From Amborella trichopoda (lineage: Eukaryota > Streptophyta > Magnoliopsida > Amborellales > Amborellaceae), in assembly GCF_000471905.2 (NCBI RefSeq), contig NW_006500346.1, positions 516,162 through 580,161 on the forward strand: a stretch of 64,000 bases of DNA. Direction: 5' to 3'. This document shows positions 57,489 to 64,000 of the stretch, one piece after another (positions within the stretch are counted from its first letter, which is position 1; each line of letters opens with the position of its first letter). The position numbers were made by a program, and so were the translations under genes. The notes below the pieces were generated by a model, which saw only the letters and a program-made list of their open reading frames with translations, searched no databases and was not told the origin of the DNA.

Positions 57489-58942
57489 GTCTGATCCAGG
57501 GGTTTAAAAGACGGCGAGTCAATCCGGAATTGCCCGAGTCGACACGGGAATCAGCCACTCCGTGCTGATTCCTACACAATATCAGAAATCAGACGTGTCA
57601 AGAGAAAAATCCCCAGTTCTCAGCGATACGTTACAGTGAATCGGGCAGTTCTCAACAATCTGATTCTCAACGATATGCTACAGTGAATCCAGTTCTCAGC
57701 GATATGCTACAGTGAATCAGGGGAGTGGACATGATTTTATGTACCAACATGAACGTTAACTAACAACTTCAGTTGCACTCACCCTAATGAGAGTCATGCC
57801 TACCTCTACTAACTGTGAGAGCAGCAACAGCCTCCCCAGGCTTTCAATAACGTACCACTCATGCAACGAAAATCATGGGTTTTATATGGTCATTTTGCAC
57901 TGCCATTTTTAGATGTGAGACAATTCCTGGATCTCAAAACTATTGAAAAATTTAATATGTTGCTTATTTCGATGTTCTATAGCTACATTTCTACAACATA
58001 GTTTTCTCTCTCTAGTTTGTTTTTCTACTGCATGCCACTTTTTCATTTTTTTTTTACAGCAATAAATGGAGTGAGGCAACTTAGGGAAATGAAGATGCCA
58101 TTTTTTTATATTTTGAATTTTAATATCTTTATTTTCTAATTTTCTGGGTAATTTTTTTTTAGTGTCATAATATTAAAATTTATAAAGGCTTTTACTTTTT
58201 TTAATCATGTTCTAAAAAATGAATTAATGAGCATTAATAATATTAATGAGTGTGTCAATTAATTTATAAATATTAACATATCATGTTTCCAAATGAGCGT
58301 GTCGTATTCAATAAGCCACATCAACATATTTCTCTAATTAAATGACTTAATTAGAGTGCCAAATTTAAAAACTTTCATAGAAAAGTTTTTGCTATTTATT
58401 ATTAAAATAGTTTTTTCGGTATATACTATTTCCATATATATATATATATATTGTAACTATTGTGCACGTTGTCGATTAGGGTTTTTTTTTTTTTTTTGAA
58501 TTTTGATATCTCTATTTTCATTTTTTTTGGATAAAGTTTTTTTGAATTTTTTAATATCATAATATTAGAATTTATTGGGGGTTTTATTTTTTATTTTTAA
58601 GCATATGATATGGAAACATTTTTTGATACTTTTTTAATCATGTTTACTATAATATTATAATTAATAATAATGGTTAACAGTAGTTCATATAGGGAAAAAG
58701 CATCTCAATTTTAGCATATTGATGCAAAAAAATGAAAGTTCTTAATGGAGTATCCCCATTTCTTATTGGATTTCGAAAAAAAAAAAAATTTAACGAATTT
58801 TAATACTTTTTTTGGATTTTTAAGGTTTAATTCAACAGATTCGGCCGATTCCCGATCCGAATCGTCGATTCCCTGATCCGTATGGGTTTTTGGGGTGCCC
58901 GATCCGTGGCACCAATCCGTTTTTTAAACCACTAGTCTGATC
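57489..58942. mobile_element. Non-autonomous hAT-type element with perfect 8-bp target duplication
   Basis: The element spans 57497-58934 (1438 bp). It is flanked by GTCTGATC at 57489-57496 and 58935-58942. The left end is CAGGGGTTTAAAAGACGG. The right end, read on the - strand, is TAGTGGTTTAAAAAACGG. A C/TAG start and an 8-bp duplication are hAT hallmarks. The inside carries a short tandem array (57612-57720) with CAGTTCTCAGCGATA and GCTACAGTGAATC, then AT-rich DNA. No transposase frame is present. Confidence 0.85.
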
Positions 58943-59300
58943 ACTAATTCAATAATGACTTTGGTTCAGTCAAAACAGGTCCGACCGTTGATCACCCCAG
59001 TTTGACTAAATTTTAAAAATATTAATAAAATATAAACAATAGTTTAACAATATATTATATATTTGACAAAAGTTCCCCAGTTTGTTTGGACGGTCAAATT
59101 GGTTGAAACCCGTAGGGCGAACTACTAAAACTGGTCAAACACTAATTTTGACCGGCGTTTGATTAAACTTGGGTTCTATTGTGGTTCAGATCAGCCAAGA
59201 CATTAGTCCGTAATTCGACCAGCTGGACCATCAACCCGGTCCTAATAACTAAATTTTCAACCAATCAAAAGAGGTCCAGTTGGACCACAATTAACCACCC
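58943..59300. repeat. Unclassified GGTCAAAC / CCGGTC-rich repeat
   Basis: It contains GGTCCGACCG, ACTGGTCAAACACTAATTTT, GACCGGCGTTTGATT and ACCCGGTCC. Similar words occur at 15890-15990 and 56050-56150. The ends could not be set and no coding is visible. Confidence 0.4.
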
Positions 59301-59309
59301 ACACCGCAA

Positions 59310-59515
59310 TTAACCACAATTTATCCTCACTCATTAGATATCAAATTGGATGGTTTGGGGTGAGTCACGAAGTCTGAAAATTTTTGTTTGGAACTTTGTA
59401 TCTAATAAATGACACTCTTACAACAACCCATTTTGATATTTAAGGGACAAAAATAATTGTGACCTCCATGTACAAAAGTTAAATGGTCTATTTATAGACA
59501 ATCCCTTAAATTAGA
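59310..59515. mobile_element. MITE, family B (left end missing)
   Basis: The interior has ATTGGATGGTTTGGGGTGAG and TCTAATAAATGACACTC. The right end has AATTGTGACCTCCATGTAC and TTATAGACAATCCC. The left terminus was not found. Confidence 0.5.
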
Positions 59516-59519
59516 AGTA

Positions 59520-59800
59520 CTTGTGATTGTATTTATATACAACTATAGACCTAATCTCCAAAAAAATTGGCTATGGGTTTGGAGACTATGTTATATAAAC
59601 CTCCACAAGTATAAATCTAAATTTTTTTTTCAAATCTTAAAAATGATCCACTCATTTCAAGTATTTATAGATCAACTAGATCCAAATTTTTGGAACTAAA
59701 AATTGAACATGCAAATCGAAAGGCTTTGCATGTCATTGCACTATTTTATGGTGCAACCATATAAAGTTGTAGCCTAATCAAAATTTCATCCTTTATAAAG
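59520..59800. mobile_element. Possible decayed family A2 relative
   Basis: The order of TATATAAACCTCCA, TTTATAGATCAAC and CAACCATATAAAG resembles family A and A2 interiors and ends, but only weakly. Confidence 0.3.
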
Positions 59801-59835
59801 ACTAATAACTGGTAAAGCAGCCATTAAATAAAGGG

Positions 59836-60000
59836 TGTGGTTTATATAAGGCTGAGGCCCTAAACAGTCGAAGTAAGGTGCACGTGTTGGAATATGATGT
59901 TTCAATAATAGAATTTTTCATGATAATCTTAAATTTTATTTTCAACTTAAATTATAAAATTTAAAGGATTAGAAATTAATATAAATCAAAATCTGTAAAA
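59836..60000. mobile_element. MITE fragment, family A (left end only)
   Basis: It starts GGGTGTGGTTTATATAAGGC and TGAGGCCCTAAACAGTCG, with AAGTAAGGTGCACG. It then loses similarity after about 165 bp. Confidence 0.6.
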
Positions 60001-60336
60001 ACTTGAAAATTTTAAAAATTGATGACCTGCTTGATGGCCCCATTTGCCAGAGTGTTTACCTTGACTCCATTTTTCTCATCAGTATTTACCCTCAGCAAAT
60101 GTCTTTATTCCTTCGACCCCCCTTGAGAAAACCAATAAATAACCAGAAAATCAAATTGTGCAGTCTAGACCCACTGTTTGAAAAATCGAACCGGCCAAGG
60201 TCCGGGTCCGAGTAACAATAAACCAACTGGTTCAATCAGCCTAACTGGGCAGGTCTCAAGTCCAAAAAGTGTTCAAAAATAAAAAAGAATACAAAAGGAA
60301 TCTAAAAAAATATGAAAAAGTACATCTAAAGCATGA

Positions 60337-60747
60337 TTAAATAAAGTGTGCGGTTTGTATAGAGCCTAGGCTCTAAACAATCAAATTAGAGCCTGCCTTC
60401 AAATAGTAGTGAGAAACGTCGTTTCAATACTGGAAATATTTGTTATAGTCTAAAAATATATTTTTCATCTTTATTTATAAAGTTTAAAGCTTCAAAATAG
60501 GGTAGATCGACAGATCTATAAAAACTTGAAAATTTTGAAAATTGATGGTCAAAAAATGCATTTAAGAATACACTATTTCGAAAATTTGAAATCAATTTTT
60601 TTCTTATGTCCATGCATCTTGATGTGGAGATGATCAATTTGAGAATATTTGAGCATCAAAACAATCTCTTCTAGTGAAATTTTTGAGGTAGGTTCAATTT
60701 TGATCGTTTAGAGCCTCGGCTCTACATAAACTTTTCTCTTAAATAAA
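60337..60747. mobile_element. MITE, family A, with perfect 9-bp target duplication
   Basis: The element spans 60346-60738 (393 bp). It is flanked by TTAAATAAA (60337-60345 and 60739-60747). It starts GTGTGCGGTTTGTATAGAGC. On the - strand its other end starts GAGAAAAGTTTATGTAGAGC. Both continue with an AGGCTCTAAAC word. Confidence 0.85.
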
Positions 60748-60784
60748 TTGGAATTAAAAAATAATAAAAAAATATATTTAAAAA

Positions 60785-60920
60785 AAGAGTACTGATCGTA
60801 CGATAACCTTCAACACCCATATTTCTACATGTAGGACATTAGAAGTTCACTATTTCTATATGTAGGACCTTAGAGGATCAGGACCTTAGAGGATCACTAT
60901 TAAATGTGGCGTGATTTTAG
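60785..60920. mobile_element. Possible family F fragment
   Basis: GTACTGATCGTACGATAACC at the left and GAGGATCACTATTAAATGTG at the right recall family F ends. The middle has a short duplication of GACCTTAGAGGATCA. Confidence 0.35.
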
Positions 60921-61411
60921 GTAATAAAAAATATCCTCTTTGTGTTTTCAGTTGTGTTAGGTTTGGGGGTGATTTTAATAGTTTTGAGTTTTGAGTTTTG
61001 AGTGAATTTTGATTTTCATATAATCTATGTTCTCCCATGGATTCTTGGTTTTTTATTTGGGTTTTGGAATAGCAACTCTCTCTTCATACCGACTGTATTT
61101 TCTCTCTGTTACTGGGCAATGTGTTTTCTCTCTTACTTGGGTGATTCAGGACTGTGTTCTCTCTCAATTGCTTCTTCTTCTTCCCATTATTGCTTCTTCT
61201 TCTTCCTATTATTCTTCTGGGTGCTGCTCTTTGTTCTCTGTGGTCTCACTTGGATACACATGGACTTGGCACATTCGCAGGGGCTTAAATTTGGAAAAAG
61301 AGAATTGGAAAAGAGAGGGAGTCGATCTCTACGGCTATATTTTTTATTCAAATTCAAATTTCCCGCATATTTCTGATAGCCCATCTATCATAAGAAAACC
61401 AGAGCTTCGAC
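60921..61411 (+). other. Probable upstream region and leader of the PPR gene
   Basis: CT-rich sequence typical of plant leaders precedes the ATG. In-frame stops (a TAA near 61390) lie upstream of the chosen start. Longer frames here (61002-61376 and 61027-61548) are not in the PPR frame and show no domain. Confidence 0.4.
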
Positions 61412-64000
61412 ATGAAGCAGGCTTACCAGTATATAAGGCAACGATGTGTTCATACTTTGCTCCAAGAAAACACTTCACAACTCTATGGCTCATTGACCCG
61501 AGGAGCTCACCCCACCTCTTGTTTTGGAACCAACCTTATTTTGGATGAGCTCGCCAAATCTGGTGAAATTGAAGAAGCTCGTAAAATGTTTGATGGAATG
61601 GACCATAGGGATGAGTTCTCTTGGAATACCATGATCTCTGGCTACGCGAAGTTGGGTAGGTTAGATGAAGCTCAGAGGTTGTTTGAAGCAATCCCAAAGA
61701 GGGTTTCAGCGACATGGTCTTCAATTATTTCTGGTTATGCTCGCTATGGGCTTGGGCATGAAGCTATGGAGATGTTCTATAGGATGCAATTGGATGGGCT
61801 GAGGCCTGATCAATACACTTTCGGCGGTGTTCTGAGAGCCTGTGCTGCTGGTTCTGTGGTCACACGTGGCGAACAGGTCCCCCCCTCTCTCTTTCTCATG
61901 GGGGAGATTAAGATAGGAGTCCATCTCCCACTACACTTAAACTAAAAAGATTCAATTAGAAGGACCAGTAGAGTTTAATAGCTAGCATTAGTAAAAGGAA
62001 CTTTTTTTGGTGAGCCTTCCAACTTATGCATCCGCCCCGGTTTACGAGGGACTTAAGATCCAAAACACATCACAAAATTGCTGCAAATCTATTTCCGCCT
62101 CCAATCCATGAATTTTGAGCTCCAATAACAGTGTGATTGATGATGTTTTAAGAATTGATATGAATTTTCCAAGATGATGTTTTAAGAATTGAACTGATTT
62201 GTCCAAAAAAGAGGTTCAAGATAGACCTTTTTTTTAAGTCTCATTGCACCTTTTTCTTTTTTTTTCTTTCAAATTCATGATGGTGTTGGTCAAGATGATA
62301 TACCTGTCAACTTTTCGATCATTAGTCCCATCTCCTACAATAGGTGCATCCCCTCCCCCTATGCTACAAAAAATTAACAGTTTTTCTTTTTGAACAGGTC
62401 CATGCTTATACAATCAAAACCAGTTTAGATATGAATGTTTTTGTGGTAACGGGTCTCGTTGACATGTACGCGAAATGCAAGAAAATAGGATGCGCTCGCT
62501 ATCTTTTTGACAATAATCCAGAGCGCAACATGGTCCTATGGACTGCCATGCTCACAGGGCACACTCAGAATGCAGAGTGCCAAAAGGCTGCAGAGATCTT
62601 TTGTGAGATGCAAATGGCTGGGGTCAAGTCTAACCAATTCACATTCCCAAGTATCCTTAGTGCTTGCGCTGCCCTGCGCTCTAAGGAACTTGGACTCCAG
62701 GTTCATGCTTCCGTACTTCAAACTGGTTTTTCCATTAATGTTTTCGTTCAAAGCGCTCTGATCGATATGTATTCGAAATGTGATGATTTGGCTAGTGCTC
62801 AAAGAGTGCTTGATGGCATGGCAGTTGCAGATGAAGTGTCATGGAATAGCCTTTTAGGTGGGTATGTTAAGCACCAGCGAGAAGAAGAAGCTCTATTACT
62901 TTTCAAGGAAATGCACATTAGAAGCTTAAGAATAGATGATTTCACCTTCCCTTCCGTTCTCAATGCATGTGCTTCTCTCATTGATCTAAAACAGGGGAAC
63001 TGTGCTCATGCCATGATTGTGAAAACTGGTTTTGGTACTTGTAAGCATGTGGGCAATGCTCTTGTGGATATGTATGCAAAATGTGGGAGCTTAGAGTGCG
63101 CATCTCGAGCCTTAGAGGGCCTCCCTGGACCCGATGTCGTCTCGTGGACATCATTACTAACAGGATACACCCACCATGGCCTCCATGAAGAAGCTCTCAA
63201 GCTCTTTTGCGAGATGAGAATCGCAAGGGTCAAGCCAGACGAATTTGTCATTGCGAGTGCCCTGAGTGCTTGTGCTGGCTTATCAGTTCTCGAATTGGGT
63301 CAACAATTTCATGCCATTTTTGTCAGATTAGGTTTTGGGTCCTCCTTGTCCATTGATAATTCACTTGTGACCATGTATGCAAAGTGTGGTTGCATAGAGG
63401 ATGCTCACCTGGTTTTCGATTTGATGTTAATAAGGGATGTGGTTTCTTGGACTGCCCTAATCGTGGGTTATGCTCAAAATGGGAGAGGAAAGGACGCACT
63501 TAGTCTTTATGAGCAGATGATCCTCAATGGTGACAAACCTGACTATATCACTTTCATAGGTGTATTCTTCGCATGTAGCCATGCTGGTCTTTTGGAAGCT
63601 GGGCGCCAACATTTCAAATCAATGCATAAAGCCCATAACATAAAACCAAGGGCCGAGCACTATGCGTGCATGATAGATATGCTCGGAAGAGCTGGAAAAA
63701 TCCAGGAAGCCGAGAGTTTGCTCAATGAGATGAGTGTGGAACCAGATGCAACAGTTTGGAAAGCTTTGCTTTCAGCCTGCCGAGTTCATGGGAATGTCAG
63801 GCTTGCTGAGAAGGCAGCGAAAAGCCTATTCAAATTAGAGCCCGATAATGCAGTCCCCTACGTTATGCTCTCGAATATCTACTCATCAGCTGGAAAGTGG
63901 GATGATTCTGCAAAGATTAGGAGACTAATGAAAGAGAGAGGGGTTACTAAAGAGCCAGGTTGTAGCTGGATTGAGGTGGATAATATGGTTCATGCTTTCT
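61412..64000 (+). CDS. PLS-class pentatricopeptide repeat protein (3' end beyond window)
   Basis: Exon 1 is 61412-61876 (155 codons) and exon 2 runs from 62398 to the window edge (534 codons plus one base) with no stop. The start MKQAYQYIRQRCVHTLL could begin an organelle-targeting peptide. Repeats of about 31-36 residues follow, with landmarks FSWNTMISGYAKLGRLDEA, TWSSIISGYARYGL, GLVDMYAKC, ALIDMYSKC, VSWTSLLTGYTHHGL, VSWTALIVGYAQNG, then HYACMIDMLGRAGK and the E-type block KEPGCSWIEVD. Such proteins bind specific organellar RNAs, usually for C-to-U editing; a DYW tail may lie beyond 64000. The RNA target is unknown. Most relatives lack an intron here. The junction RGEQ/VHAYTIKT is in frame, and the 521-bp intron is bounded by the duplication GAACAGGTCC. 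If unspliced, translation would stop at 61945. Confidence 0.88.
61877..62397 (+). other. Intron of the PPR gene, flanked by a 10-bp duplication
   Basis: The donor is CAG/GTCCCC (weak after the GT) and the acceptor is TTTTTGAACAG/GTCC. GAACAGGTCC occurs at 61871-61880 and again at 62392-62401. The interior is AT-rich with CT and poly-T tracts and no clear terminal inverted repeat. It resembles nothing else in the window. Confidence 0.7.

Noticed and set aside
61027..61548. A 173-codon open frame upstream of and overlapping the PPR start
   Set aside because: It is in a different frame from the PPR coding sequence, shows no domain, and its C-terminal part is a shadow of the PPR exon.

Overview
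The window is AT-rich nuclear DNA from a flowering plant. It holds three recognisable protein genes with plant-style introns, surrounded by many small decayed transposable elements. It contains no rRNA, no CRISPR array, no organelle genes and no convincing tRNA gene. The species cannot be named from the sequence. Two runs of exactly 20 N (15217-15236 and 36671-36690) are assembly gaps.

Layout. Positions 1-22.2 kb are gene-free and consist of MITE-like inverted-repeat elements, a LINE remnant and low-complexity DNA. Positions 22.2-30.9 kb carry a seven-coding-exon gene on the + strand for a 768-residue WD40 protein of the plant WDR44-like family. Its CT-rich leader contains a degenerate repeat array and two short upstream ORFs. 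Positions 31-35.4 kb are intergenic. Positions 35.5-44.8 kb carry, on the - strand, a ten-exon gene for a 519-residue ankyrin-RING E3 ubiquitin ligase matching XBAT33. Its 4.3 kb eighth intron is loaded with a solo LTR, a MITE, a foldback element and an RNase H pseudogene. The WD40 and XBAT33 genes converge. Positions 45.4-61 kb are another transposon-rich stretch with a copia fragment, a complete hAT-type non-autonomous element (8-bp target duplication) and many MITEs. From 61.4 kb to the right edge lies the 5' part of a PLS-class pentatricopeptide repeat (PPR) gene, cut by the window end. Its single intron is bounded by a 10-bp direct duplication, which looks like a young intron gain or insertion.

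The three genes are not a pathway or an operon: one is a probable trafficking or scaffold WD40 protein, one a ubiquitin ligase and one an organellar RNA-binding protein. The non-coding part is the more informative one. At least seven families of short inverted-repeat elements recur on both strands. Three copies have exact 9- or 10-bp target duplications and two more have 8-of-9 matches, which points to Mutator-like mobilisation. For convenience they are called families A to G here; these letters are mine. I found no new gene system. The strongest leads are the PPR intron flanked by a duplication, the shared target site of two MITE families, and the inverted-repeat elements that carry GC-rich repeat cores. 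Exon coordinates were read by hand from splice signals and reading frame. Repeat-element ends are approximate unless a target duplication is given.
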